Source: Aureimonas sp. AU4
GTDB lineage: Bacteria; Pseudomonadota; Alphaproteobacteria; Rhizobiales; Rhizobiaceae
DNA: 64,000 nucleotides
Reading direction: 5' to 3'
NCBI RefSeq assembly: GCF_001463765.1
Contig: NZ_BBWK01000002.1
Coordinates: 186,001 to 250,000 of the forward strand
Shown here: positions 21,255 to 31,195 of the stretch, one piece after another
How positions within the stretch are numbered: the first letter of the stretch is position 1
Layout of the letters: every line of letters starts with the position of its first letter
Notes under the pieces: model-generated
Seen by the model: only the letters and a program-made list of their open reading frames with translations
The model's database searches: none
What the model was told of the DNA's origin: nothing
Position numbers and translations under genes: made by a program

Positions 21255-22012
21255 GCGCCGCGACCGCGCAAATGGGTCGCCAGCGCCTCGACCTCCTGAT
21301 GGCCGAGCGCGGTGTCGTCGACTCGCGCGCTCGGGCGCGTGACGCAGTCCTTCGCGGTCACGTGCGGATCGATGGTGAACTTGCGTCGAAGCCGAGCCAG
21401 GCGGTCCGGCTGGATGCCACGATCGAGATCACCGATCCCGCGCAGGACTTCGTGGCCCGCTCGGCCCTGAAACTCGCGGCCGGGCTCGACGCCTTCGCGA
21501 TCGATCCGACGGGGCGTGAATGCCTCGACATTGGACTGTCGACGGGCGGTTTCTCGCAGCTTCTCCTGCGCCGCGGCGCGCGGCATGTCGTCGGCATCGA
21601 TGTCGGGCGGGAACAGTTGCACGCCTCGCTGCGCGACGAGCCCCGCCTGACGGCCATAGAAGGCCTGAACGCGCGCGACCTCGGCGCCGAGCACTTGGCC
21701 GGACACGACATCGACCTTCTCGTCTGCGATGTCAGCTTCATCTCCGTGCGACTGGCCCTGCCGCCCGCGCTCGACCTTCTTCCGTCGGGATCGGACGCCG
21801 TCATCCTCGTCAAGCCGCAGTTCGAGGCGGGACGCGATGCGATCGGGCGCGGCGGTCTCCTGCGCGATCCCGAGACCGCGCCTGCAGTCGCAGAGGGCAT
21901 TGCCGCTTGGCTGAACGGCGAGACGACGTGGCAGGCGGTGTCGCTCATCCCGTCCCCGCTGCCCGGCGGCGACGGCAATCGCGAATTCCTGCTGCGGGCG
22001 CGCAAGCCTTGA
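21251..22012 (+). CDS. tlyA: TlyA family rRNA 2'-O-methyltransferase / hemolysin-like protein
   Basis: SAM-dependent methyltransferase with an N-terminal S4 RNA-binding domain (residues 12-70) and an FtsJ-like catalytic domain. SAM motif [14 protein letters not shown] is near residue 93 and the catalytic lysine block is VKPQFE near 194. Characterised TlyA proteins methylate ribose in 16S and 23S rRNA; the hemolysin name is historical. Length 253 is normal. Translationally coupled to dxs, and overlapping the next gene by three bases. Confidence 0.92.
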   Translation: MSAATAQMGRQRLDLLMAERGVVDSRARARDAVLRGHVRIDGELASKPSQAVRLDATIEITDPAQDFVARSALKLAAGLDAFAIDPTGRECLDIGLSTGGFSQLLLRRGARHVVGIDVGREQLHASLRDEPRLTAIEGLNARDLGAEHLAGHDIDLLVCDVSFISVRLALPPALDLLPSGSDAVILVKPQFEAGRDAIGRGGLLRDPETAPAVAEGIAAWLNGETTWQAVSLIPSPLPGGDGNREFLLRARKP

Positions 22013-23235
22013 GCCAGACCCTGACGATCGAGTCGCTCGGCCAGCAAGGTGACGGCTTCGCGCGCTCCGATGCCGGGCCCCTGCATGTCCCCCTGACCCT
22101 GCCGGGCGAACGCGTGCAGGTCGAGACGAAGGGTTCGCGGGGACGCCTTGTCGCGGTCATCGAGCCTTCTCCTGACCGGGTCGAGGCGCCCTGCCCGCAT
22201 TTCGGCCGCTGCGGCGGTTGCGAGTTGCAACACGCGGACGACCCGCTCTATGCCGCCTTCAAGCGCGACCGGGTCGCGACCGCCTTCCGTCGCGAGGGCC
22301 TGACGCCCGAGATCGACGATCTGGTGCGATGCCCGCCCGCCTCGCGGCGCCGAGCGGTCTTCTCGGCGGTTCGAGCGGGTCCCCGCGCCCTGTTTGGCTT
22401 TCACGAGGCGAACAGCAACCGCGTCGCGCCGATCCGCACCTGCCTGATCGCTGTGCCAGCGATCGTCAGCGCCTTCCCCGCGCTCGAGGCGCTGGCCACC
22501 ATCCTGATCGATCGCAAGCGCGAGTTGCGGCTGACCGTCACGGCGGCCGAGAACGGCTTGGACGTCGCGGTCGAGGCAGCGGCCGAGCTCAACGCCCGCA
22601 ACCGACTGGCCGCCATCGAGCACGCGGTGGCTTCGGGCTGGAGCCGCCTGACGATAGACGGGGAGATCGCCGTCCAGGCGGCACCGCCGCAGATCCTGTT
22701 CGACGGCATTGCGGTCGAGCCGCCGCCGGGCGCCTTCCTGCAAGCCGTCGCTGCCTCGGAAGAGGCGATGGCCAAGCTCGTCGTCTCGCATTTCAAGCCG
22801 GCCCGTGCGGTCGCGGATCTCTTCAGCGGCGTCGGAACCTTCTCGCTGCGCCTGGCACGCGACCACGCGGTTCATGCCGTCGAAAGCGAGGCGTCCGCCC
22901 TTGCCGCCATCGACCGCGCCCAGCGCATGCCTCAGGGCCTGAAGGCGATCACCACCGAGCGCCGCGACCTCTTCCGCCGGCCTCTGACGGTGAAAGAGCT
23001 GAACCGTTTCGGCGGCGTCGCCTTCGACCCGCCACGTGCCGGAGCCGAGGCCGTCTCGCGCGAACTCGCCCGGTCCGAGGTGCCGCTCGTCGCCGCCGTC
23101 TCGTGCAATCCGACGACTCTTGCCCGCGATGCTCGTCTGCTGATTGACGGCGGCTATCGCCTCCGCCGAGTCGTGCCCATCGACCAGTTCCTGTGGACGC
23201 ACCATGTCGAGGTCGTCGCCCTGTTCGAGCGCTGA
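22009..23235 (+). CDS. RlmD/TrmA-type RNA m5U methyltransferase (TTG start)
   Basis: Class I SAM methyltransferase that methylates uracil C5 in rRNA or tRNA. A TRAM-like N-terminal domain is followed by an iron-sulfur site with C62, C68 and C71 (PCPHFGRCGGCELQH) plus a later cysteine near 142, then the SAM motif DLFSGVGTFSLRLA, DPPRAG and the catalytic SCNP. The TTG at 22009 overlaps the tlyA stop as TTGA and starts a typical N-terminus ([10 protein letters not shown]). 408 residues. Whether its target is rRNA (RlmD) or tRNA cannot be told. Confidence 0.92.
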   Translation: MSQTLTIESLGQQGDGFARSDAGPLHVPLTLPGERVQVETKGSRGRLVAVIEPSPDRVEAPCPHFGRCGGCELQHADDPLYAAFKRDRVATAFRREGLTPEIDDLVRCPPASRRRAVFSAVRAGPRALFGFHEANSNRVAPIRTCLIAVPAIVSAFPALEALATILIDRKRELRLTVTAAENGLDVAVEAAAELNARNRLAAIEHAVASGWSRLTIDGEIAVQAAPPQILFDGIAVEPPPGAFLQAVAASEEAMAKLVVSHFKPARAVADLFSGVGTFSLRLARDHAVHAVESEASALAAIDRAQRMPQGLKAITTERRDLFRRPLTVKELNRFGGVAFDPPRAGAEAVSRELARSEVPLVAAVSCNPTTLARDARLLIDGGYRLRRVVPIDQFLWTHHVEVVALFER

Positions 23236-23244
23236 GGCCGACGG

Positions 23245-23901
23245 TTGACCGAGTATCTCGTCGGCTTCCTGCAGCAATACGGCTACGCGCTCGTCTTCGT
23301 CTCGATCTTTCTCGAGTCGACGGGCCTGCCCTTTCCCGGTGAGAGCATCCTCATCGCCGCCGGCATCATGGCCGGCCACGGCCAGCTCGACGTCCACCTG
23401 ATCTTCCTGTCATCCTGGATCGCGGGAACGCTCGGCGACAATTGCGGCTACTATCTCGGCCACCGCTTCGGCCAGCGCTTCATCCTGCGATACGGACGGA
23501 AGCTCGGCATCACACCCGCGAAGTATGCCTATGTGGAGCGCGAATTCCGGCGTTGGGGTCCGCCGATCGTCCTTGTCGCGCGCTTCATCCTCATCCTGCG
23601 CCAGCTGTGCGGCGTCGCCGCCGGCACGCTTCGCTTCCCGTGGTGGCGCTTTCTCTTCTTCAACGCGGTGGGCGCGGCGCTCTGGTCCGGCGCCTACACC
23701 TATGGAGCCTACTTTTTCGGCAACCAGGTCGATCGTGTACTACACGGAAGCCCTTGGGCCTATGCCGCGCTCGCCGCGGTCTTCATCGGACTGACCCTCG
23801 CGACCGTCCTGCGCTTCCGTCGTGGGCTGAAGAACCTGCCCGACGATCCGAACTCAGCTTTTCCCGAGGAAGGCCGAGAAGGCGGCCCGCGCCTCGGGTG
23901 A
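23245..23901 (+). CDS. DedA family membrane protein (TTG start)
   Basis: Inner-membrane protein of the DedA/SNARE-associated family, thought to move or flip lipids such as undecaprenyl phosphate or phosphatidylethanolamine and to protect membrane potential. Motifs FLESTGLPFPGE near residue 23 and ARFILILRQLCGVAAG near 112 are diagnostic. The start is the TTG at 23245 with GAGG seven bases before; the next Met is past the first helix. Length 218 is normal. Its 3' end overlaps the convergent enoyl-CoA hydratase gene by 48 bases. Confidence 0.92.
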   Translation: MTEYLVGFLQQYGYALVFVSIFLESTGLPFPGESILIAAGIMAGHGQLDVHLIFLSSWIAGTLGDNCGYYLGHRFGQRFILRYGRKLGITPAKYAYVEREFRRWGPPIVLVARFILILRQLCGVAAGTLRFPWWRFLFFNAVGAALWSGAYTYGAYFFGNQVDRVLHGSPWAYAALAAVFIGLTLATVLRFRRGLKNLPDDPNSAFPEEGREGGPRLG

Positions 23902-24603
23902 GCGCAGCCGCTCGGCGAAGTGCCGCGCTTCCTCCGCCATGCGCTCGCGCAAGTCGGTTGGATCGGGCCGCAGAAGCGCGCGCGTGATGCGCAAAGCCTC
24001 GGGAGGCTTGGCGGCGAGAGCCGTTGCGTTCTGAAGCGAGGTGACCTCGGCATCGTCGACCACCTGCGTGACAAGCCCGCTCCGCGCGGCGCGCGCGGCA
24101 TCGAACGTCTCTCCCATGGCGAGGAGAGCATAGGCTTCCCGCTCGCCCATAACGCGGGGAGCCAGAAGGCTGGACCCGGCTTCCGGCACGAGGCCGAGGT
24201 CCGTGAAGGGCGTGCGGAAGATCGAGCGCGGCGTTGCGAGAACCCGGTCGCAGTGGAGAAGCAGTGTCGTCCCGATGCCGATCGCCAGGCCGTCGACCGC
24301 CGCCACGAGGGGCTTCGCAAGCGACACGACGGCATCCAGGAAGGCGAGGACCTCATCCAGCGCCCCGGTCGCGCCGAACCGCATGAAATCCGCGATGTCG
24401 TTGCCCGACGAGAAGGCGCCCGGCACGCCCGCGAAGCGCACGCAGCGTATCGCGTCGTCCGTGTCGGCGCGCCGGAGGAGATCCGCCATCGCGCCGTACA
24501 TCGCGCGATCGATGGCGTTCTTCTTGTCGGGCCTCTCGAGGCGGATCGTCAGCACCGCTCCCTGCCGGGCCGCCGCGACATGCTCGCTTCGAACCTCGTC
24601 CAT
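23854..24603 (-). CDS. Enoyl-CoA hydratase/isomerase family protein
   Basis: Crotonase-fold enzyme of 249 residues, likely hydrating enoyl-CoA in fatty-acid or branched-acid breakdown. Oxyanion-hole blocks are FSSGNDIADF near residue 65 and DGLAIGIGTTL near 106; a glutamate (LVPEAGSSLL) is at the usual catalytic position. The real start is the ATG at 24603, which shares a base with the stop of the acyl-CoA dehydrogenase (TGATG). The frame is open to 24813 but that is overlap. Exact substrate unknown. Confidence 0.88.
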   Translation of the reverse strand: MDEVRSEHVAAARQGAVLTIRLERPDKKNAIDRAMYGAMADLLRRADTDDAIRCVRFAGVPGAFSSGNDIADFMRFGATGALDEVLAFLDAVVSLAKPLVAAVDGLAIGIGTTLLLHCDRVLATPRSIFRTPFTDLGLVPEAGSSLLAPRVMGEREAYALLAMGETFDAARAARSGLVTQVVDDAEVTSLQNATALAAKPPEALRITRALLRPDPTDLRERMAEEARHFAERLRSPEARAAFSAFLGKS

Positions 24604-26399
24604 CAGTTGAGCGCCTCGCGGGCGCCCGTAAGGCTGGCCGCGCCAAACAGGACCTGACGCCGCAGACCCTCGACCTCCGGCAGAACGTTGTCGGCCATGA
24701 AGCGGGCAAGGACGGCGCGCGTGTCGGTTGCGCTGTCGGCCAGCGCGCCCTTGGCGAGGTAGCAGGCGCCGGCCGTCAACGCGAACTGGCGCTGATACGC
24801 GGTCGCTGCGCACAAGGCCTCGGAAAGCGCGCCGCCGCGCACGAGTTCGAGCAGATGATCGGTCGTCTCACGCAGGCCGCCAAGCGCTTCGCGAAGGCGC
24901 GCAGCCGTTTCGCCGAAGGCCTCACGGTTCGCAGCGGCGGTACGCTCCGCGATCGCATCGAGTTCGTCGAGATAAGCGCGCACGGTTTCGCCGTCGGACA
25001 GCGAAAGCTTGCGAGACACCAGATCGATCGCCTGGATGCCATTCGTGCCCTCGTAGATCGGTGCGATCCGCGCGTCGCGCAGCAGCCGGGCCGCGCCCGT
25101 CTCCTCGACATAGCCCATACCGCCATGAACCTGGATTCCGAGCGAGGCGACCTCGACGCCGATATCGGTCGGAAAGGATTTGGCAAGGGGCGTCATAAGA
25201 TTGGCACGCTCCGCCCACCAGCGCTTGTTCTCCTCTTCTTCCGCGCGGTCGAGCGCATGGGCGCAATTGTGGACGATGGCACGCGCGGCACCCACCAGAG
25301 CCTTCATACGCAGAAGCGTCAGCGCAATGTCGGGATGTTCGATGATCGGCACCTGGGCCACGGAGGTCGGCTCGGCCCGGTCCTTGGCGAGCAGCGTCGA
25401 GCGGCCCTGGCGGCGCTCGCGGGCATAGTCCAGTGCCTTCTGGAATGCGGCCTCGGCGACACCCAGCCCCTGGACACCGACATACAGGCGAGCCGAGTTC
25501 ATCATCGTGAACATGCAGGCGAGCCCGCGATTTTCCTCGCCGACGAGCCAGCCGATCGCTCCGGCCTCGCCGGTCTCCCCCTTCCCGTCACCGTAGATCA
25601 TGGTGCAGGTAGGCGAGGCGTGGATTCCCAGCTTGTGCTCGATCGCATGGCAGACGACGTCGTTGCGCGCACCCGGCGTCCCGTCGTCGCGAGCCAGGAA
25701 CTTAGGCACGAGGAAGAGCGAGATGCCCTTCACCCCGGCTGGCGCGTCCGGCAGCCGGGCCAGGACGAGGTGCACGATATTGTCGGTAAGGTCGTGCTCG
25801 CCGAAGGTGATGTAGATTTTCTGCCCGAAGATCCGATACGTGCCGTCGTCACGCCTCTCGGCGCGCGTGCGCAGGTCCGACAGATCGGATCCCGCCTGCG
25901 GCTCCGTCAGGTTCATGGTTCCCATCCACTCGCCGCTCACGAGCTTGGCGAGGTAGGTGTCCTTCAGCTGGTCCGAACCGTGGGTGGCGATGGCATCCAC
26001 CGCGCCGATCGTCAGCGTCTGGCCGATGCCGAAAGCCATGGAAGCCCCGTTCCACATCTCGCAGACGGCGGCGGAAAGGGCGGTCGGCAGGCCCTGCCCT
26101 CCGAAGTCCAGCGGTCCGGTCAGGGCGTTCCAGCCATTCTCGCGCCAGCGCGTGTAGAGATCGCGCCAGCCGGCCGGCATCGTCACGGAACCCTGCGAGA
26201 AGCGAGCGCCGGTTTTCTCGCCGGAAAACGAGAGTGGCGCAATCTCACCCTCGGCAAAGCGGGCGGCCTCCTCCAGGATCGCGTCGAGAAGATCACGTGT
26301 CAGGTCACCGGTCCGGCCCTCGTCGATGGCGCGGCCGAGATCGGCGACATGGAGCAGCGAATGCGTGATGTCGGCTACCGGCGCTCGGTACATGGACAC
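24603..26399 (-). CDS. Acyl-CoA dehydrogenase with C-terminal extension (DmdC-like class)
   Basis: FAD enzyme that makes the 2,3 double bond in acyl-CoA. It belongs to the roughly 600-residue class with an extra C-terminal domain, which includes 3-methylmercaptopropionyl-CoA dehydrogenase and many uncharacterised long-chain enzymes. FAD/substrate blocks are TMNLTEPQAGSDLS near 160 and QVHGGMGYVEET near 425. Ribosome site GGGAGGA is eight bases before the ATG. An 18-bp palindrome lies 41-58 bases upstream. It is coupled to the enoyl-CoA hydratase gene downstream. Substrate is not determined. Confidence 0.9.
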   Translation of the reverse strand: MSMYRAPVADITHSLLHVADLGRAIDEGRTGDLTRDLLDAILEEAARFAEGEIAPLSFSGEKTGARFSQGSVTMPAGWRDLYTRWRENGWNALTGPLDFGGQGLPTALSAAVCEMWNGASMAFGIGQTLTIGAVDAIATHGSDQLKDTYLAKLVSGEWMGTMNLTEPQAGSDLSDLRTRAERRDDGTYRIFGQKIYITFGEHDLTDNIVHLVLARLPDAPAGVKGISLFLVPKFLARDDGTPGARNDVVCHAIEHKLGIHASPTCTMIYGDGKGETGEAGAIGWLVGEENRGLACMFTMMNSARLYVGVQGLGVAEAAFQKALDYARERRQGRSTLLAKDRAEPTSVAQVPIIEHPDIALTLLRMKALVGAARAIVHNCAHALDRAEEEENKRWWAERANLMTPLAKSFPTDIGVEVASLGIQVHGGMGYVEETGAARLLRDARIAPIYEGTNGIQAIDLVSRKLSLSDGETVRAYLDELDAIAERTAAANREAFGETAARLREALGGLRETTDHLLELVRGGALSEALCAATAYQRQFALTAGACYLAKGALADSATDTRAVLARFMADNVLPEVEGLRRQVLFGAASLTGAREALN

Positions 26400-26439
26400 G
26401 TCCTCCCGATGTCATTCAAGGCGTCAGGAGGTAGAGGAT

Positions 26440-26457
26440 TTTGACGTAAACGTCAAA
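26440..26457. promoter_or_regulatory. 18-bp perfect palindrome, likely operator of the acyl-CoA dehydrogenase operon
   Basis: TTTGACGTAAACGTCAAA is a perfect palindrome with an ACGT-N2-ACGT-like core (ACGTAAACGT). It lies between the fadE stop and the next start. On the minus strand it contains TTGACG, which could itself be a -35 element, so a bound repressor would block the promoter. The shape recalls sites of the LiuR/FadR-type regulators of fatty-acid and branched-chain catabolism; the regulator is not in the window. Confidence 0.65.
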
Positions 26458-26467
26458 GTCAGTCGCT

Positions 26468-28723
26468 TTACTCGGTGGCTTCGCGGCGCCTCTCGCCGCC
26501 CGCTTCGTGCTGCGACGACAGGGGCGATACGTCGCCCGGATCGAATGCGTCGACCACGAGGACGCGCCGCACCGCCTCGTCGCGCCGCTGGAGCTTCTCG
26601 AGGTCGGCTTCGTCGATCGTACCGGTCGCCTTTGCGGTCTCCAGATCACCGCCGTGCTGCCGAAGCCGGCGCGCGATATCGGCGGTGTCCGCCACGAGAT
26701 TCAGAGCCTCCTCCAGAAGGGCGACCGGATGGTCCGGCCTGCCCGCGCCGAGATAAAGGCCGGGCAGGATGCGGTCGCGCTGCGACGACGGCTCCAGCAG
26801 GATGACGGCGACCTCTCGAACGAGATCGTCGGACGGCGCACGCATCGGAACGCCCAGCGGAAAGGTGACGACGCGCGCCAGCATCGCCGCCCAGCGCGAC
26901 GGCAGGTTGCTGATCGTGCCGTTGAAAGCGTGGCCGATCCGGTTGAAGCCGCGCTGCATGACGTATTCGATCAGCGGGCGGTCGGCCTCAGGTCGCCCAT
27001 CCTTCTCGAAGCGCCGCAGCGTCGCGCCCAGGAGATAGAGTTCGGATAGGATGTCGCCCATGCGCGCGGAGATCAGTTCCCGTCGCTTCAGGGTGCCGCC
27101 CATCGTCAGCAGGCAGAGGTCGGTCAGGAAGGCGAAGGCCGCGCAGAAGCGCGACATCTGGCGCCAATGGCTGGAAAAGGCCGCTCCTTCCGGCCTCGGG
27201 GCCGCAAGCCCACCGGTCCAACCCGTCAGCAGCGTCATCAGGCCGACGCCGAGCGCGTGCCCAACATGCGGCCAGAAGGCGCGGTCGAACTCGTCGAGGC
27301 CGCGCTGCTCGTCGGGATCGGCCAGGGCGCGCATCTCGCGCAGCATGTAGGGATGGGCGCGAATGACGCCTTGCCCGAAGATCATCAGGTTTCGCGTGAG
27401 GATATTCGCGCCTTCGACGGTGATGCCGATCGGAATTGCGCGGTAATGGGCCGCGATCGGATTGGACGGTCCGTCGATCACCGCCTTTCCCCCAAGCACG
27501 TCCATCGCAAGGTTGACCGACGAGCGCATGCGCTCGGTCGCGTTGCTCTTCATGATGGCGGAGATGACGGAGGGCCGATGCTCGTCGTCCAACGCCGCGA
27601 CGGTCAGGCGGCGCGCGGCGTCGATCTGGTAGGCGTTGGCGGCCAGCTCCGCGAGAGCCTCCTGAATACCCTCGAAGCTGCCGATCGGGATGCCGAACTG
27701 CGTTCGCACCCGCGCATAGGCACCCGTCAACCGTGCGGAGTAGGCTGCGGCAGCAGCCGCCTGAGAGGGGAGCGATATGCCGCGTCCCGACGCCAGGGCC
27801 GTCATCAGCATGGACCAGCCGTCACCGATCCGCTCCGGACCGCCGAGCACCCATTCCAAGGGAACAAAGACGTCCTCGCCCTCGACCGGGCCGTTCTGAA
27901 AGTAGGTGAACTGCGCGATGTGGCGCGCGCCGCGTTTGACGCCCGGCGTCGCCATGGGAACCAGCGCGACCGTGATCCCCCGTTCGGTCTCGCCGCCGAG
28001 AAGCTGATCGGGATCGATCAGCTTGAAGGCGAGACCCATGACGGTCGCGACAGGCGCGAGCGTGATGTAGCGTTTGGAGAAGGTTAGCCGGATGCCGAGT
28101 GTCCGCTGCCCTTCATGCTCGCCCCAGGCGACCGTACCGCGATCCGTCATGGAACCCGCGTCCGATCCCGCCTCTAGCGAGGTAAGCGCGAAGCAGGGGA
28201 TCTCGCGTCCGTCGGCCAGACGGGGCAACCAGTGCTGGCGCTGCTCGTCGGTGCCGAAATGAAGCATCAGCTCGCCGGGACCGAGCGAGTTCGGCACCAT
28301 GACGGTCACGCCCGCTGCGACGCTCGCCGATGAGATCTTGCGAACCACTTCGGAATGGGCGGTGTGCGAGAAGCCAAGGCCGCCGTAAGCCTTCGGAATC
28401 ACCATGCCGAAGAAGCGGTGCGCCTTGAGGAACGCCCAAACCTCCGGCGACAGGTCACGGTCCGACCAGTTCAGCTTCCAGTCGTCGATCTGGCGGCAGA
28501 GCTCCTCGACGGGTCCGTCGAGAAACGCGCGCTCCTCGTCGGTCAGCGTCGATTCGGGCATGGCCAGAAGCTTGGCCCAGTCGGGCTGACCGCTGAAGAG
28601 CTCGCCGTCCCACCAGACGGTGCCCGCCTCGATCGCCTTGGCCTCGGTCGCCGATATGGCGGGCAATGCCGTCTTGGCCCATCGGAAGATCGGCCGCGTC
28701 AGACGGTCCCTTCGAAACGACAT
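26468..28723 (-). CDS. fadE: Long-chain acyl-CoA dehydrogenase FadE
   Basis: Large FadE-class acyl-CoA dehydrogenase for the first step of beta-oxidation; 751 residues against about 814 for the E. coli enzyme. Flavin-binding blocks include FALTSLEAGSDAGS near 215 and a MDVLGGKAVIDGPSN region near 420. Start at 28723 has GGGAG eight bases upstream; the frame is open to 28753. It is upstream of the second dehydrogenase and the hydratase, so three beta-oxidation genes are lined up, but thiolase and hydroxyacyl-CoA dehydrogenase are missing here. Confidence 0.93.
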   Translation of the reverse strand: MSFRRDRLTRPIFRWAKTALPAISATEAKAIEAGTVWWDGELFSGQPDWAKLLAMPESTLTDEERAFLDGPVEELCRQIDDWKLNWSDRDLSPEVWAFLKAHRFFGMVIPKAYGGLGFSHTAHSEVVRKISSASVAAGVTVMVPNSLGPGELMLHFGTDEQRQHWLPRLADGREIPCFALTSLEAGSDAGSMTDRGTVAWGEHEGQRTLGIRLTFSKRYITLAPVATVMGLAFKLIDPDQLLGGETERGITVALVPMATPGVKRGARHIAQFTYFQNGPVEGEDVFVPLEWVLGGPERIGDGWSMLMTALASGRGISLPSQAAAAAAYSARLTGAYARVRTQFGIPIGSFEGIQEALAELAANAYQIDAARRLTVAALDDEHRPSVISAIMKSNATERMRSSVNLAMDVLGGKAVIDGPSNPIAAHYRAIPIGITVEGANILTRNLMIFGQGVIRAHPYMLREMRALADPDEQRGLDEFDRAFWPHVGHALGVGLMTLLTGWTGGLAAPRPEGAAFSSHWRQMSRFCAAFAFLTDLCLLTMGGTLKRRELISARMGDILSELYLLGATLRRFEKDGRPEADRPLIEYVMQRGFNRIGHAFNGTISNLPSRWAAMLARVVTFPLGVPMRAPSDDLVREVAVILLEPSSQRDRILPGLYLGAGRPDHPVALLEEALNLVADTADIARRLRQHGGDLETAKATGTIDEADLEKLQRRDEAVRRVLVVDAFDPGDVSPLSSQHEAGGERRREATE

Positions 28724-28809
28724 GGTCGGCACTCCCAGACGGCGGCAATCCATAACCTAACGTGGTCGCGCGCCCTTCCCAGCCAAAGGCTTCGTGATCG
28801 CTCCGCCCG

Positions 28810-30060
28810 CTACACGCTGGCGGCGATGTCGCGACGGAAGAAGCCGTTCGGCCAATCGATTCGCGCCGCCAGATCGTAGGCGCGCCCGGCAGCGGCCTGG
28901 ATCGTCGGTGCGACGCCCGTTGCCGCAAGGACCCGTCCGCCGACTGCCACGAGCCGGTCGCCGTCCTGGCGCGTTCCGGCGTGGAAGAGGATCGTATCGG
29001 GCAGCCCGACCGGCAACGCTGCGATCGCCGTGCCGCTCTCGAAACCGGCGGGATAACCGCGCGAGACGAGCACGACCGTGACCGCGGCCTCATCCTTCCA
29101 CCGCACGTCGATTCCCTCGAGCGAGCCGTCCGCCGCAGCCTGAAGAATCGGCAGGATGTCGCTTTCCAGCCGGGGCATGAGGACCTGGCATTCCGGATCG
29201 CCGAAGCGAACGTTGTATTCGACGAGCTTCGGGCCGTCGGGCGTCAGCATCAGCCCTGCGTAGAGGACGCCCGCGAAGGGCGCGCCGAGTTCCCGCATGC
29301 CCGCCAGCGTCGGCCGGACGATCTCCCGCATGACGCGATCGAGCAGCGCGTCGTCCATCAGCGGCGAGGGCGAGAACGCGCCCATGCCGCCCGTATTGGG
29401 TCCCTTGTCGCCGTCGAAGGCTCGCTTGTGGTCCTGTGCCGTGCCGAAGGGGATCGCCCGCTCGCCATCGCAGAGGCAGAAGAGCGAGACCTCGGGACCC
29501 GTCATGCATTCCTCGATGACGACCTCGGCGCAAGGGCCATCGGCAAAGCAAGCGTCGACAGCCGCGATGGCTTCCTCGACGTCCACGGCGACCGTCACGC
29601 CCTTGCCGGCCGCCAGGCCGTCCGCCTTGACGACGATCGGAGCGCCTTCGGCCCGCACGTATTCGCACGCGGCAGCGGCATCCGTGAAGCGACGGTAGCG
29701 CGCGGTCGGAATGGACTGGCGGGTGCACAGGTCCTTCGTGAAGCCCTTCGAGCCCTCCAGACGCGCGGCGGCGGCAGACGGTCCGAATACGGGGATGCCT
29801 TCCGCCCGCAACGCGTCGGCGAGCCCTGCCACCAGCGGAACCTCGGGTCCGACGACCACGAGACCGATTCCTGCGGACCGGCAGAAGTCGATGACGGCGG
29901 CATGGTCTGCCGCGGCGAGCGGGACGAGTTCGGCGTGCTGCGCGATGCCTGGATTCCCGGGCGCGGCATAGAGGCGGCCGAGTTCCGGCGATTGCGCGAG
30001 CTTCCAGGCCAGCGCATGCTCGCGCCCGCCCGAGCCGATCAAGAGGACATCGGTCGCCAT
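28810..30060 (-). CDS. purD: Phosphoribosylamine-glycine ligase (GAR synthetase)
   Basis: ATP-grasp enzyme joining glycine to phosphoribosylamine in purine synthesis. N-terminal [20 protein letters not shown] is diagnostic, followed by [11 protein letters not shown] (ATP site) and [18 protein letters not shown]. Start at 30060 with GGGAG five bases before; 416 residues is normal. The frame is open to 30258 but overlaps the divergent control region with ubiA. No other pur gene is adjacent; guaA is 27 kb away. Confidence 0.97.
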   Translation of the reverse strand: MATDVLLIGSGGREHALAWKLAQSPELGRLYAAPGNPGIAQHAELVPLAAADHAAVIDFCRSAGIGLVVVGPEVPLVAGLADALRAEGIPVFGPSAAAARLEGSKGFTKDLCTRQSIPTARYRRFTDAAAACEYVRAEGAPIVVKADGLAAGKGVTVAVDVEEAIAAVDACFADGPCAEVVIEECMTGPEVSLFCLCDGERAIPFGTAQDHKRAFDGDKGPNTGGMGAFSPSPLMDDALLDRVMREIVRPTLAGMRELGAPFAGVLYAGLMLTPDGPKLVEYNVRFGDPECQVLMPRLESDILPILQAAADGSLEGIDVRWKDEAAVTVVLVSRGYPAGFESGTAIAALPVGLPDTILFHAGTRQDGDRLVAVGGRVLAATGVAPTIQAAAGRAYDLAARIDWPNGFFRRDIAASV

Positions 30061-30193
30061 GGATACTCCCGCAGACAATCGCCGGCCGCACGAGGGCCAC
30101 CAGCGGCTTTGTGGGATGGCGCTGCGTCGGTCAAGTCCGGCCGCAAGCGCTATACGACTTGACGGCGTGCGCCCACCGCGCTCAACCAGCGCG

Positions 30194-31189
30194 ATGCCGC
30201 GCCCCGACCCCTCGTCCTGGACCGCAACGGACCGCGTTGCGGACGCTCCGTCCGACAACTGGACCTATCGCGTGCTGCCGCGCACGCTCTGGCCGTTCGC
30301 CCAGCTGGCGCGCTGGGACCGCCCGATCGGGTGGCAGCTCCTTCTTTGGCCTTGTCTATGGTCGGCTGCGCTCGCCCCGCAATGGGCCGCGCCCTCGGCC
30401 GTGCACACGGGCCTGCCCGACATATGGCATATGGCGCTCTTCGTGATCGGCTCGATCGCGATGCGCGGGGCGGGCTGCACCTACAACGATCTCGTTGACC
30501 GCGACATCGACGACAAGGTGGCGCGCACGCGCTCGCGGCCCCTGCCCTCCGGGCGCGTCACGCCATTGCAGGCGAAGCTCTTCCTCGTCCTTCAGGCGCT
30601 GGTCGGCTTCCTCGTCCTGATCCAGTTCAACCTGTTCGCGGTGATGCTCGGCATCGCCTCGCTCGCGGTCGTTGCGCTCTACCCGTTCCTGAAGCGAGTC
30701 ACCGACTGGCCTCAGGTCGGGCTTGGCTTCGCCTTCTCATGGGGCGCGCTCATGGGTTGGGCAGGCTATTGGGGCACGCTGGATGCGGCGCCGCTCTTTC
30801 TTTACGCAGGGTCCGTTGCGTGGACGGTCGGCTACGACACGATCTATGCACATCAGGACCGGGAGGACGACGCCCTGGTCGGGGTTCGCTCCACGGCCCG
30901 TCTGTTCGGCGCCCATACGCGGCGCGCCCTCGTCATCCTCTATGGGCTGACGCTTGCCTTCTTTCTTGCCGCCTTCGTCGCGACCGGCACGGGCTCGACC
31001 GGACCGGCGTGGCCCGCCTATGCCGCTCTTGCGTTGGGCGGATGTCAGATGGCCTGGCAGATCCGCCGGCTCGATATCGAGAATGGCGAGGAATGCCTGA
31101 AACTCTTCAAGTCGAACTCGCTGTTCGGTTGGATCATCTTCCTCGGCCTCTTGTTCTCCGGCCTTTGGACCCTGTCCTTCCCGGTCTGA
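30194..31189 (+). CDS. ubiA: 4-hydroxybenzoate polyprenyltransferase
   Basis: Membrane enzyme that attaches the polyprenyl tail to 4-hydroxybenzoate in ubiquinone synthesis. The first aspartate motif [11 protein letters not shown] is at residues 98-108, and a second acidic motif is in DREDD. About eight to nine helices. The ATG at 30194 gives 331 residues with a typical N-terminus; the frame is open to 30059 without support. IspB in this window would provide the prenyl chain. Divergent from purD, with about 130 bases of shared control region. Confidence 0.95.
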   Translation: MPRPDPSSWTATDRVADAPSDNWTYRVLPRTLWPFAQLARWDRPIGWQLLLWPCLWSAALAPQWAAPSAVHTGLPDIWHMALFVIGSIAMRGAGCTYNDLVDRDIDDKVARTRSRPLPSGRVTPLQAKLFLVLQALVGFLVLIQFNLFAVMLGIASLAVVALYPFLKRVTDWPQVGLGFAFSWGALMGWAGYWGTLDAAPLFLYAGSVAWTVGYDTIYAHQDREDDALVGVRSTARLFGAHTRRALVILYGLTLAFFLAAFVATGTGSTGPAWPAYAALALGGCQMAWQIRRLDIENGEECLKLFKSNSLFGWIIFLGLLFSGLWTLSFPV

Positions 31190-31195
31190 TACGAA

